In this document: in pieces, positions 45,801 through 54,867 of the stretch
Position numbering within the stretch: position 1 is the first letter of the stretch
Layout: the number at the start of each line of letters is the position of its first letter
Source: Niebla homalea
Taxonomy: Eukaryota > Ascomycota > Lecanoromycetes > Lecanorales > Ramalinaceae
Direction of reading: 5' to 3'
DNA: 64,000 nucleotides
Assembly (NCBI GenBank): GCA_019925105.1
Contig: JAHGAU010000002.1
Coordinates: 1,550,001 to 1,614,000, forward strand
The notes under the pieces: generated by a model
What the model saw: the letters and a program-made list of their open reading frames with translations, nothing else
Database searches by the model: none
Told to the model about the DNA's origin: nothing
Program-made: the position numbers and the translations under genes

Positions 45801-46755
45801 TGCGACGAAGCATGTCCGAGTAGATGTCCAAAGCCTTGGGAATGACTAGATGTTTCCCACTAGACAGACTGATGGCGGACGCAAGTAACGCGTTGTATGC
45901 CTCAGCAGAGGGTTTGACCCCACTAGCCAGCATCGACGCAAATGCTGGAGGGATATCCTTAAAGGCCCCAACATCTTCAAGTTGCTTAATTTTCTGCAAA
46001 TGAGCCTGTGAGTCGACATCAGAACGTACCGACGTGTCACTCAGAGGCGTCGAAGTCGAAGAAGCCTTGTCTTTCTTGTCCAGAGACGTAGAGCTTGGAC
46101 TTTCCGGGAGACTACTCAAGTTTGTAGACGAAGCTATTTGAACTTGCGAAGTAGGCAAGTCCTTTGCATGCTTTGCTCCATCTCCTTCAACCGATGTCTC
46201 TTTGATCTGCTGAATCACAGTAGCAATCGCCTGGTCGACCTTGGCGACTGCCACCTCCTCTGCCTCATCTTGCGCCTTCTTGATGTCCTCTACGGCGCTC
46301 GTGCTGTATGATCGGTCCAAGGCGCCACGGTCGGCAACGCCACCTGCGACCACGACATCACCGCCTTGCTGGGCGTCTTGTCCACCTTGCACCCTAGAAG
46401 CCGGATCTGGCTCTATTAATTTCGGAAATTGAAACTGCCTCCACTCTTTGCCTTCACCATTGTGTTGGAGCTTTTGCCAAGCATCATGATATGCCTTCAG
46501 CCCTGCATCTTGGTGTTGGCTGGGTTCAGCCGGTAGCTGAGATGGTTTGCTTGCCGAAGCAGAGGCACTGCCAACGGCGGAGAATGGAGCATATTGTTGG
46601 GCTGTACTGGGTCGCCCAGATTTGTGTGAAGGGTGTTTGCCAAGTGGGGAGAATGGGGTGGATTGAGTTGCAGCAACGACTGACTGAGCGTATCCGTGGA
46701 CGAAAGTCTTACTAAGACTTGGTCGAGCGAGATGGGTAAACTTGTTGAAGACCAT
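42811..46755 (-). CDS. Large mitochondrial-type PPR protein, 1314 aa
   Basis: Single-exon gene, ATG at 46753-46755. The N-terminus (MVFNKFTHLARPSLSKTF) is basic, acid-poor and Ser/Thr-rich, fitting a mitochondrial presequence. A low-complexity linker runs to about residue 250. From there tandem pentatricopeptide repeats are visible, e.g. PSAEAYNALLASAISLSSG, VTPDVTFYSSIIRLLSERAL, VKPTAAIFPAMIHAFAGGKD, then a C-terminal run with VQPSSFLYNALIGKLGKARR, IRPTSVTYGTVVNALCRVSD and IQPTMHTFKLLIDTYATLEP. PPR proteins bind organellar RNA; fungal ones of this size act in mitochondrial mRNA stability or translation. A specific orthologue (such as Cya5 or an LRPPRC-like factor) cannot be assigned with confidence. 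Confidence 0.88.
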   Translation of the reverse strand: MVFNKFTHLARPSLSKTFVHGYAQSVVAATQSTPFSPLGKHPSHKSGRPSTAQQYAPFSAVGSASASASKPSQLPAEPSQHQDAGLKAYHDAWQKLQHNGEGKEWRQFQFPKLIEPDPASRVQGGQDAQQGGDVVVAGGVADRGALDRSYSTSAVEDIKKAQDEAEEVAVAKVDQAIATVIQQIKETSVEGDGAKHAKDLPTSQVQIASSTNLSSLPESPSSTSLDKKDKASSTSTPLSDTSVRSDVDSQAHLQKIKQLEDVGAFKDIPPAFASMLASGVKPSAEAYNALLASAISLSSGKHLVIPKALDIYSDMLRRNVTPDVTFYSSIIRLLSERALYVAQMKDDLELQKGRYAAMTETRGFLFPSHAAEYAILAEDDALNNAVQLFQSAIQSTGLNSLSAETYHLLILACARHQNVDNMVRIYHHLESHGVKPTAAIFPAMIHAFAGGKDLTSALECYNEYRSLAIEDDAGHFSILGRSDAEVYAALIKTYAICGKSEGGQHFYDKIIDSFATDTPERLQQLEAIQDAVNVDVFVRNSINAGDFGHALSLAKGHALTSYARERAFLKTCAAAADHSDIITAKKAYQCISEASAVKNSASLALFAMHLRAQDTEAAEEYWNRMTPSIAFDYSFIAPTALFALALIQRGQIDKALDVARQTFAEIRQTSSAAPVSSDLADQIDEAIEVLAKAVSQGGVAVSTTASSNVLRAMIENGGLISSVTEHVLNGLGPEQVTSLSWENLILTLQVQSGMLGKSYLSNDQVHASRFAHLLDLATSSNVPLDARTTELVENALKALPSSHAGLAHKWVTHQNSLIEASLAPQPSPALSATAVVSDTYDPYGSSTDFRGSTLIVEELDNHRNSHGLNEALTKFRNVRRAGRHPRYIAYAKLISAAAREGRINLTHDIIGMARHDVPFLAEYPVVRHGWSSILDSMVGACLTAGKRNLAEQFHQEMLEKGSAPTANTYGLYITTLKESTKTFDEATEAVKIFHRAISEGVQPSSFLYNALIGKLGKARRIDDCLRYFQEMRGAGIRPTSVTYGTVVNALCRVSDERFAEELFDEMESMPNYKPRPAPYNSLMQYFLMTKRNSQKVLAYYERMRSMRIQPTMHTFKLLIDTYATLEPVNLTAAEGVLDTIRAQGLRPEAVHFASLIHAKGCALHDMAGARQIFDEVLAKGEAKPQACLYQALFESMVANHCVAGTEEVLDSMSANCVEMTPYIANTLIHGWAMENQISKSKAIYDSVGMEKREPSTYEAMTRAFLTAEDRKGALTSVHEMLSRGYPSAVSSKILELVGHGNSRAGNVVLSELIA

Positions 46756-47553
46756 TTAGAAGTATTAAGGAGGGCCCCTGTATCAGGAGGTCGATTGCTG
46801 CCGTCAATCTTGAATTAGTTCATGTACTAAGCTTCCAACCATAGTTCCAGAAGAGTGAGACGGGAAGCCTTACAATCAGGTCCTGAAATAGTGATGCAGG
46901 TTCATTGACAGCTCTTAAGCCGTCAACAAACGCGCTTTGATGAAGATTGGGGAGGCGGGTAGTGCGTGCGTTGAGGTCATGTATATTGTGGCAAATGTAG
47001 CATACCTGAAGACTGATCCAGGTATATGTGGGTCGAGATGTTTGGGGGGGATATATTGGAAGTTGAATGATTCAGAATGTTGTGGGAGAAACGGTATGAA
47101 TGAGGAGTTGCCTAACGAGCGACAATAGAAGTTGATAGTGGTTGGTCAATGATTAATTACGGGGCGGACGAGGCACAATGGAAAGCTAAAGAAGGCCAGA
47201 CAGCGTCAGCTGAACTCGGGAACGCAATGGTGGCTTGGATGGCCTGAGGATATTGGCCTTTGGCAGGTCGTGGTTGGAGGTATAAAAAAGAGAGTACGAA
47301 AGAATGTCAGCCTGTGTGACTCGGGCACGAAAAGTCCAAGAAGATTTCCCGGCCCTCGGGTTTAGCCGGGATGAAATGAGCAGGGCAGAAGAAGCAATAT
47401 CGCGCTAGAGCGGGCAACATCCGCGCCCGACTGAAAATATTCTTTCTAGCAACGAGCAACGGCAACCTCCTAGCTGCGGACTAAGGCCAATCAAGTGCTG
47501 AATGAATTGGAAGTGCCTGACCCGATTCCATAAGCTGATCAGGCGTCTATAAC
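46756..47553. other. Divergent intergenic region, PPR/ERG8
   Basis: About 800 bp between divergent starts; one 63-codon plus-strand frame without support. Presumed promoters. Confidence 0.4.
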
Positions 47554-49255
47554 ATGGGTAGTGCTAAAGATACTCCTGTTGCTTGCTCTGCTCCAGGCAA
47601 GGTCCTCTTCGCTGGGGGATATCTAGTCCTCGACCCGCAGGTACGCAAGTCCCTTGCAGATGTTCCTTTGGCTTTGGGTTGATAAATAATCGTCGAGTTC
47701 TGGGGCATGATCTGAGCATGGAGACTTCTCAAGATCTGTCCCTGGACACTTGGAACGATCCAAATAGAGCAATACTGAGTCCCAAGTTTCATCTAGTATA
47801 CTGGTCTGGTTTTCGGGCTTGATGCGAGAATACATGTTTACGTGCAAGCTTTGTCACAAAGCTCATCCGCGTCAGAGCTGGTCGTTAGATCCTCCCAATT
47901 CAAGGATGCAGAATGGCGTTACAGCTATAGACAGCTTAAGGATGACGGAGGGATCCAAGTAACTCAGTTGAAAACGTAGGTCAACTGTCGCATTCACATC
48001 TGCTTCGTCTGGGTACCACTGCTTTCTGGCGTGTTGTTGTCATGTGTATGCTTGACTCCCTCGAACATTACTTGGTAGATACACTAGCTTCATGTGTCTA
48101 TACAGCAAGACCAGAATTTGTCTGCTTCATTGGAGGCTGATGCTATACTCTAATAGAGATTCAGACAGCCAATCATCGCGGAATAAGTTCGTTGAAGCTA
48201 CTCTTGTATATGCGTTGACCTATGTTTCTTCATTTCACAATACTACGATCGGTTCCACGTTATTCACCATATGGGCGGACAAAGACTACTATTCCACCCC
48301 CGGGGTGCCCAAAGGCCGCTTCGTCGACTTCAAGGTGCCACTAGATGAAGCACACAAGACGGGGCTGGGCTCTTCTGCTGCTCTTGTAACCGCCTTCACT
48401 GCTGCCACTTTGGCTTACCACCTCCCTTCTAACGTCCTAAGCGTTGCGTCTGGACCAGGGCGAACGAAGTTGCACAATCTGGCACAAGCAGCGCATTGCT
48501 CCGCGCAGGGTAAAGTAGGCTCTGGCTTCGATGTGGCAGCCGCAGTGTATGGGTCATGTGTTTACAGACGCTTCTCTCCCAAGATCTTGGAAGAGATAGG
48601 GGAGGTTGGGGAAACTGGATTCTCCACTCGGCTCCGAGCAGTGACCGATGATACATCCCCTAGTCAGAAATGGGATGTGAGCATTGACGAAGCTGCAGCT
48701 ATCATTCCAAAGGGACTCTTGCTGATCATGTGCGATGTGGATTGTGGTTCTGAGACGGTTGGCATGGTCAAACAGGTGCTAAATTGGAGGAAAGAAAGGC
48801 CAGAGGAGGCAACTCCGCTATGGGCGCATCTCCAAGAGGCAAACAAGAACCTGGGTGAACAACTCCGGTCTATTGCGTCGGCGCCAACTTCGAGTGAGAT
48901 TCTGAGTCTTCGTACAATCATATTCACCATACGTTCCTTGATCCGACAAATGTCTGTAAAGGCAGGGGTTCCGATAGAACCAGCTGTACAAACAGGGTTG
49001 ATTGATGCATGCAGTAATTTGCCTGGAATTGTCGGAGGGGTGGTACCTGGTGCGGGAGGATACGATGCTGTTGCATTACTCGTGGAGGATAGAGAGGAAG
49101 TCCTATCGAGGCTCAACGAATTTCTTGCAAGCTATCGCTCAGACGCGAATGAGAATAAAGAGAATGAAGCTAGGATTGGCAAGGTCCGGTTATTGGGGGT
49201 GAAACAAGAGCATGAAGGAGTCAAGATCGAGCATGTACTAGGCCTGGGTACTTAA
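47554..49255 (+). CDS. ERG8: Phosphomevalonate kinase
   Basis: GHMP kinase of the mevalonate pathway, converting phosphomevalonate to mevalonate diphosphate for sterol synthesis. Exons 47554-47640, 47797-47975 and 48169-49255 give 450 codons. Start MGSAKDTPVACSAPGKVLFA; then GGYLVLDPQ joins YTGLVFGLDARIHVYVQALS. After a 193-nt intron: NKFVEATLVYALTYVSSF, the ATP-binding GHMP loop KTGLGSSAALVTAFTAATLA, QGKVGSGFDVAAAVYGSCVY, and C-terminal GVVPGAGGYDAVALLV. The second intron is long for this genome and might hide a small alternative exon, but the frames join without one. Confidence 0.94.
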
Positions 49256-49969
49256 GGATGCGGTGGAGAAGTACCCCTGAGCTTCGATAAATAGAAGAGG
49301 CACAATATGCATTCATTGACATGTGAGTCCTTGACTTGACTGTATGACCTGATATCGAATTGAGTCTGGAAGACCTTGGGGAAGTCTTGCGTATTCGTCA
49401 TCAGACGCTTGGCTCGGCGGTGATACAGTAAATCATCATTGTTATATATACCTTTCCTTTGTGGCCGCTGGAAGTAGTGGCTTATTTGAATGACAGTCTT
49501 TCGTCTCAACCATTCTAAATGTTCCAGGTGGTGCAGGTGCAACAGTAGGCGATCTGGAACGGACTAGCACCCCTTTGGGCCTTTCCGCTTGGACGTTTCA
49601 TCCGGCCAAAAACAGGACTGAGGCCCTTCAACCTCCTGCGGCGTCCCGATCCCCTCGGCCAATCAATTCTGCCACTGCTGAACTCAGCAAGCTCGGATCC
49701 TTGCTTGCTGAGATCATTCCTCCAACCATTGCAATTCAATACTCAATTCGCGTTTCATGTGTCGTAGCATTGTTGATTGACAATTGCAAGACACCTAGAT
49801 TCAAAACTCGCCACCGCCAACTAAAGCCCTGCTGCCGAGTCCTCCGCCAGGTCCGCACCTCTACGCCGCTTTCTCTGCAATTACTACACCATCGGATATT
49901 CAAAAATTGGAATATTATGTCCTGAGGCTTCAACAGTGGCTGATCGAATGCTTCTACCGCCTGTCAAGT
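49256..49969. other. Intergenic, promoter of the ubiquitin-fold gene
   Basis: No supported gene. Short frames on both strands lack motifs. The frame of the next gene is open back to 49907, but the first ATG is at 49970. Confidence 0.4.
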
Positions 49970-50900
49970 ATGGCTTCAACGGATCATAACACGGAATCAG
50001 TGGGTGAGGACACGAGCAAGGCCGTGAAGATGCCCACTTTTGCTGCTCAGGATGCATCCAACCAACCAGATCAATCAGTCTCGTCCACTCCAATAGAGAT
50101 GTCCGAGATGTCAAGAGAATCAATTGGTCCAACCTCAATACCTATGGAGAATGAGACCGGTCACCACATTGTCAGTAATCAACCTGCTCAGCACACGGCA
50201 CCTCAACCTTCTCAGACCGAACTGCAACCTTCTATACAAGCAATTCCCATGCCGGAGTCGAAGGCTGAGCCCACACAAGACACCACCCCTCCACCCTTGA
50301 CCCGGGAGATGACCAAGCCAGCAATAGGACCGGCAACCGATAAGCCGTCCAATCTTCCACCAAAAGAAACCGAGATCACGGGACCCTGTTTATATATCAC
50401 GTTGCTACTGACCACTGGCGCCCGACATCCCTTCAGATTGGATCAAAAGTACCTGAAGAAGCGAAATGTGGAGGTAGAGGGAAACAACCCAATCAACATG
50501 AGCTTCTACAAATTGAAGGAGCTGATATTGCGGGATTGGCGGGAGGGTGGGTCATACTTGATGATGATGATGAGAAGAAGAAGAACGCTAATGAATTACC
50601 CTTGACAGAGTGGGAAGCCAAGCCTTCAAGTCCGGAATCGATACGTTTGATCAACATGGGCAAATTGCTCACAGATAAGTCGAAACTGGCCGGTAAGGTG
50701 TCCTACGCGCCGCCCTTGGACCTGCTCTGTAATGGCTAAAGAAGGTTACAGATTTCGGCTTCAAAGACGGAGCAGCTCCTGCTATCATCCACATGACCAT
50801 CAAACCCCAGGAAATTGTCGACGAAGAAGAAGCCAACAAAAACCCCAGAGACCGAGACGGCAACGAAAGAAGCCCGGGTTGTCGATGTATGATTATGTGA
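49970..50900 (+). CDS. UBL3/MUB-like prenylated ubiquitin-fold protein
   Basis: Membrane-anchored ubiquitin-fold protein family. Exons 49970-50546, 50609-50692 and 50752-50900 give 269 codons. The first 150 residues are Pro/Thr/Gln-rich and probably disordered. The ubiquitin-like domain follows: GPCLYITLLLTTGARHPFRL, SFYKLKELILRDWREEWEAK (across intron 1), SPESIRLINMGKLLTDKSKL and DFGFKDGAAPAIIHMTIKP. The protein ends GCRCMIM, a CaaX box (Cys-Met-Ile-Met) preceded by a second cysteine, so farnesylation plus palmitoylation is predicted. A C-terminal CaaX instead of Gly-Gly means membrane tethering and not conjugation. Confidence 0.88.
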
Positions 50901-51460
50901 AGAAAGCGCTGCAGATTTCATTTTATCAGCCCATGCTTTTTGGTATGGCACTTCGTCTTCCCGAAATCTCGCTCGAACTTGCTTCGTCTGTTTTGGTGCA
51001 GTGGCTTATAAAAGAAGGGCCAACGAATACTTGGAACGGCTTTGCATTTCCCGGGGTTGGGATGTCAACAACAGGTATTTTTATTGATCTTAGCGACTTC
51101 ATCCTGCCACAAGCTCTGTACACGCAGCCACCTTCCACAGCCCGAAGCGGCTACGTATATTCATGTAAGATAGTCAATGTAATGAATGTATTGTATGGCT
51201 CATTGAGTGCTCCAATCTCTGTTCCTGCAAGGGGCGTTGTGCTGGTCTAGTCGGTTCGTCTATAATTTTCTAGTAACACAACAGGCTTGTGAAATGCATA
51301 TTGCACTGAACCCGGCCATCCAGCATCTGTACACCCACCTCAGCGACGAAGTAACCCGGAGCTCCCCTGGAGAGACCACCGAATCCGGGACCGGCAGGAG
51401 CAGCGCAACAACGATCGACACCTCCACCACCTCCACCTCACCACTCCCCCTCCCATCACC
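50901..51460. other. Convergent intergenic region
   Basis: Between the UBL3-like stop and the UMP1 stop. A plus-strand frame overlaps from the previous gene's last exon. No independent gene is supported. Confidence 0.4.
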
Positions 51461-52027
51461 TCACCACTGCACCCACCTCTCAACCTCCATCTGACAACCC
51501 CCCTCCCCCCCTTCCCCGCAATTGCCCCCCTCCACACCCCCAGGATACACATCCTCCCACTCCACAGTCTCCCCCCGCCCACTCAACACCTCCTCCCCAA
51601 CCCGACTCGAGCCCCCCAGACAAGCAGGCCTCCACTCCCCCTCCCTACAAATCTTCAACTCCATCCCCCGCCGCAACGGCTCGCCCATCCCGAACTGTCG
51701 GCGCAGCAAATTCATCTTGAGGGACTCCTGCGTGGATTGCCACGCTGCCAGGCGGGATTCGAGGGGGTGGGTCGACTGCGGTTGTTGCCCAGCGGAGGCG
51801 GTGGTGCTGGTGCTGGTGGGGGCGGCGGCGTTCAGGGAGAGGTTTGCGCGTAAAGTGTCGTGCAGACCAGGTGCGGAGGGCGCGGTGGATGAGGAAGGGG
51901 TGGTGCGAGTTGTGGGGTGGGATGAGGGAGGGGCGATGCGGAGGGCCTGTTTGGGGCAAGATGGTTGGTTAGTGGATGGTGCTGGGGGAGGGTTTGGTTG
52001 GGGAGGACAGGATGGGAAGCAGACCAT
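51461..52027 (-). CDS. UMP1: Proteasome maturation factor Ump1/POMP
   Basis: Chaperone of 20S proteasome assembly, degraded on completion. The frame is continuous from ATG 52025-52027 to TGA 51461. Family core: SAPGLHDTLRANLSLN, HPLESRLAAWQSTQESLKMN and LLRRQFGMGEPLRRGMELKI. Two in-frame introns are likely: GTCTGC...AAACAG directly after the ATG (51947-52024, 78 nt), giving MALRIAPPSSHPT, which matches how fungal Ump1 proteins begin; and 51491-51535 (45 nt), removing a Gly-rich stretch before the terminal MEVERWVQW. Both are multiples of three, so the frame alone cannot decide. Confidence 0.85.
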   Translation of the reverse strand: MVCFPSCPPQPNPPPAPSTNQPSCPKQALRIAPPSSHPTTRTTPSSSTAPSAPGLHDTLRANLSLNAAAPTSTSTTASAGQQPQSTHPLESRLAAWQSTQESLKMNLLRRQFGMGEPLRRGMELKICREGEWRPACLGGSSRVGEEVLSGRGETVEWEDVYPGGVEGGNCGEGGEGGCQMEVERWVQW

Positions 52028-52345
52028 TTTGTGAAAGGTGTGGTTTGAGATGGTGGAAGGGAAGTTGTTTGGGCTTCACAGATGAGGACGAGCTTGGGGG
52101 TGACGTGGGTTGAGGTAATGAGATGGATGGTGATGGCTGACAGCAGGTCTACGCAATGTTACCCGCGACATAGCTAGCGCGTTCGTGGGTCAGGCGCTAT
52201 GTATGTAATTTATGTCCTGGACTCCTTTTCCCCCGTCTCAGAGTACACGAGGGACGGGATGGTTATATATTTTCACACGAAGGTCTGTACCAAGTACGAA
52301 GATGGAGAGGAAATGTTTAGGATTTCATGTAATAATTTGGAGCGT
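52028..52345. other. Intergenic, nothing recognised
   Basis: UMP1 promoter side and downstream flank of the next minus-strand gene. No supported frame. Confidence 0.4.
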
Positions 52346-53655
52346 TTATGCTGCTTTGCGACTTCTGCGCGATCCAGGCTTCTTTCCACTTTTCGCCGTC
52401 TCTTCTTTGATCTCTTTCCCTTGGTCATCAAGCTCTGTAATCTTTGAAGCACCCTGTCCTCCTTCCGCCTTCTCTGCCGCTTCCTTCTCCTTCTTGGCTA
52501 GCGCTCTCTTCACGGCACCCTCCTTCTCCAATGCCTCAATTTGCTTCTCGCTGAAAGTCCACAACTTCTTCTGCACGACCTCATCCTCCACTTCGGGCTT
52601 CCGACATTGCACCTCTCTGCACTCTTTCAGCAACTTTCCGCCGGATCCTCTTGCCACTTCTGCCTCCATGGCTGCCCGCAGAAATCCTTGCGCTCCTTGC
52701 AATGGTGACTTGAGCACCAACCACCAAAATGGCAAAGTCATGAGGTAAAGCAACAGCCCCCACAAGCTTCCCATCGTCAGCCATCGCCTCATCCCAGGCG
52801 TCCTCGTAAATCCAGGATCGACAAGCACAACGCGCACACTGTTTGGCTGCTTGTCCGGTCTCTTGTAATTGTCCAGCAGCTTCTGGAATGCCTTCGCAAG
52901 AACCATGCATGCCAACTTGCTCGTCTCGTACTTTCTGCCCTTTGGCAGCGGATCACGAGTATCCTTCATCGACTTCAGGTCACCGCCAATGTAGCTTGAA
53001 CATGTAGCGAAAACGACCCTCACGTCTCGATCAGGCGGTTGCGCTCGGATGGCTGGACTGAGGATGCTGAGTAAGTGGAAATTTGCAAGATAGTTGATCG
53101 ACCACACAGGATCCAGTCCATCCTCGGTCTTGGTAGGAGCGAGGCCAAAACGTGGTGTCAGAGTGTCTGCGCCGAGGATGATGAGATCCAACCTCCTTGG
53201 TGGGGCATTGTCAACCCATTTTGTAGCGAATGTTCTGATCGAGTGGAGAGATGATAAATCAACATGCTCGGCGTGAATGAGCTCATTGTTGGTGGTGTTA
53301 CGAAGGTCTTCCAAGTAATCGACGAGGAATGGATCACTGAGGGCGTGGTGGGTAAGGAGGATAATTTGGGCGCCGCGTGCTGCAAGATCTTGTGCTAATG
53401 CTGCCCCGATGCCGGATGTACCTCCCTACAAAGATTCTAAGTACGTTGGTGTAGCACGGGCGACCACGGAAGACGTACTGTTATCATGACAACCTTCGAT
53501 CGCATCAAACGCTCCGACGTATTGCTGGCGCCGCCGAAGTAGAGCTTCAGCAGCCATACCCCGAGTAGCCATGGAAGAGTCTTCAGAATCGGTATGGCAA
53601 ACGGTATCCATGATACTCCCCGAGATGCGATCTCCGTCAAGATTGGGATTGGCAT
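52346..53655 (-). CDS. Membrane-anchored SDR with Lys/Glu-rich tail
   Basis: Short-chain dehydrogenase related to retinol-dehydrogenase-like fungal proteins. Exons (minus) 53655-53479 and 53425-52346 give 418 codons. Residues about 12-40 are hydrophobic (WIPFAIPILKTLPWLLGVWL) and form an N-terminal anchor. KVVMIT joins GGTSGIGAALAQDLAARGAQ across the 53-nt intron, completing the TGGxxGIG cofactor motif. VFATCSSYIGG and YETSK give the Ser-Tyr-Lys triad. A second hydrophobic segment (WGLLLYLMTLPFWWLVL) and a charged coiled tail (QIEALEKEGAVKRALAKKEK) follow. ER or lipid-droplet membrane location is inferred. Confidence 0.88.
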
Positions 53656-53814
53656 TCTTGCTTGACAAGTCTGCAATTTAAAAGTCTCGTAATATATCAG
53701 GTGCCAAAGCTTCGTAATTTTTGATTAGCGCCGTATGCAAATCACTACTTTCGAACATCATCACGAAGCCGCTTGTCCATTTCTTCAATCTTGAGTGGAC
53801 CCGCTGTCCGTACA
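53656..53814. promoter_or_regulatory. Compact divergent promoter, SDR/G-patch gene
   Basis: Only 159 bp separate the two divergent ATGs, so both genes must share regulatory DNA. No specific element was recognised. Confidence 0.4.
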
Positions 53815-54522
53815 ATGCATAATGTCCCTGACAGTGAGCAGAAGATCTTTGGCGCCTCTGGCATAAAGCGCAAAAGGATCGACTTTGTGCCTGCCGCAAC
53901 CCCATCAGCACCGACCGGTGCTGCTCCTGGACCTCTGGGCTCCGTTGCAGATCAGTATCTTTCTATAGTGCTCAAGGACAATGCAGTCACATTACCAGCT
54001 GATATCACGTCTCAAGAGCTGAATATGAGCTCAAAAGATCCTCGACCGGAAGAGAAGGATCTGAGCTCAAAAGATCGACCAGAAGATAATCTTGTTTGCG
54101 GAATATGCAGACTCCCACTGAGACCCACGGCGCAAGAAGCAGCCACCTCGATCTCCCCGATTACCCATGATCTATCCCTAGCTCACCAAGTCTGTGTTCA
54201 ACACTCATATCCGCCTTCGCACCTTGATCGTAGGCGTCATGGTCTGAAGTACCTCTCGTCCTATGGCTGGGACCCAGATGATCGAGTCGGACTTGGTGTT
54301 TATGGTCAGGGCATAAGAGCGCCTATCAAGGCGAAAGTGAAAACCGATACCGTGGGACTTGGGCTGAAGATTCCCGAAGGGAAGAAAGCGGTGCCTCGAG
54401 TAGAAATGCTGGATGCAGGTAAGGTTCGGAAGAAGGATAAGGAGGACAGGAAGAGAAGGGACAAGCTGCAGGAGATGTTCTATCAGAGTGAGGACATAGA
54501 GAAGTATTTGGGAGATGGTTGA
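53815..54522 (+). CDS. G-patch domain protein (GPANK1-like)
   Basis: Single exon, 235 codons, ATG at 53815. After a disordered first half there is CGICRLPL, a possible half zinc-binding pair, then HLDRRRHGLKYLSSYGWDPD and DRVGLGVYGQGIRAPIKAK, an atypical G-patch, and TVGLGLKIP. The C-terminus is Lys/Arg/Glu-rich (KVRKKDKEDRKRRDKLQEMF). G-patch proteins activate DEAH helicases or bind RNA; the order resembles GPANK1 without ankyrin repeats. Function is inferred from the domain only. Confidence 0.8.
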   Translation: MHNVPDSEQKIFGASGIKRKRIDFVPAATPSAPTGAAPGPLGSVADQYLSIVLKDNAVTLPADITSQELNMSSKDPRPEEKDLSSKDRPEDNLVCGICRLPLRPTAQEAATSISPITHDLSLAHQVCVQHSYPPSHLDRRRHGLKYLSSYGWDPDDRVGLGVYGQGIRAPIKAKVKTDTVGLGLKIPEGKKAVPRVEMLDAGKVRKKDKEDRKRRDKLQEMFYQSEDIEKYLGDG

Positions 54523-54867
54523 TTATATTTTCCCCACTTGCTTCTCTGTTCCCATTGATGTGGTGACCAGGACAGCAGCGATACGGAGGTTAGGCATTTG
54601 AACTCTGAATTGGATCGGAATGCTTCATGTCCTATTAAGTGTATTGCGTTTGTGGTCTCATCCACCTGAATCTCATTCGATTTCGCTGCATACATTTGCA
54701 GCTCCGAACCAACACTCTACATTGGTAGCATTGGTATCTTGATACAAGCGCCCCGGACACCAACAATGCCTTTCATTCCCATCGTCAAAAGACATGAAGT
54801 AGTCGCTTTAAATGCTGAAGAGATGCCAAGGTGCAAATGCTCATGGTGTGATGTGGAGATCACCGAC
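54523..54867. other. Convergent intergenic gap
   Basis: 3' regions of the G-patch gene and SEC1. Short frames only. Confidence 0.4.
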
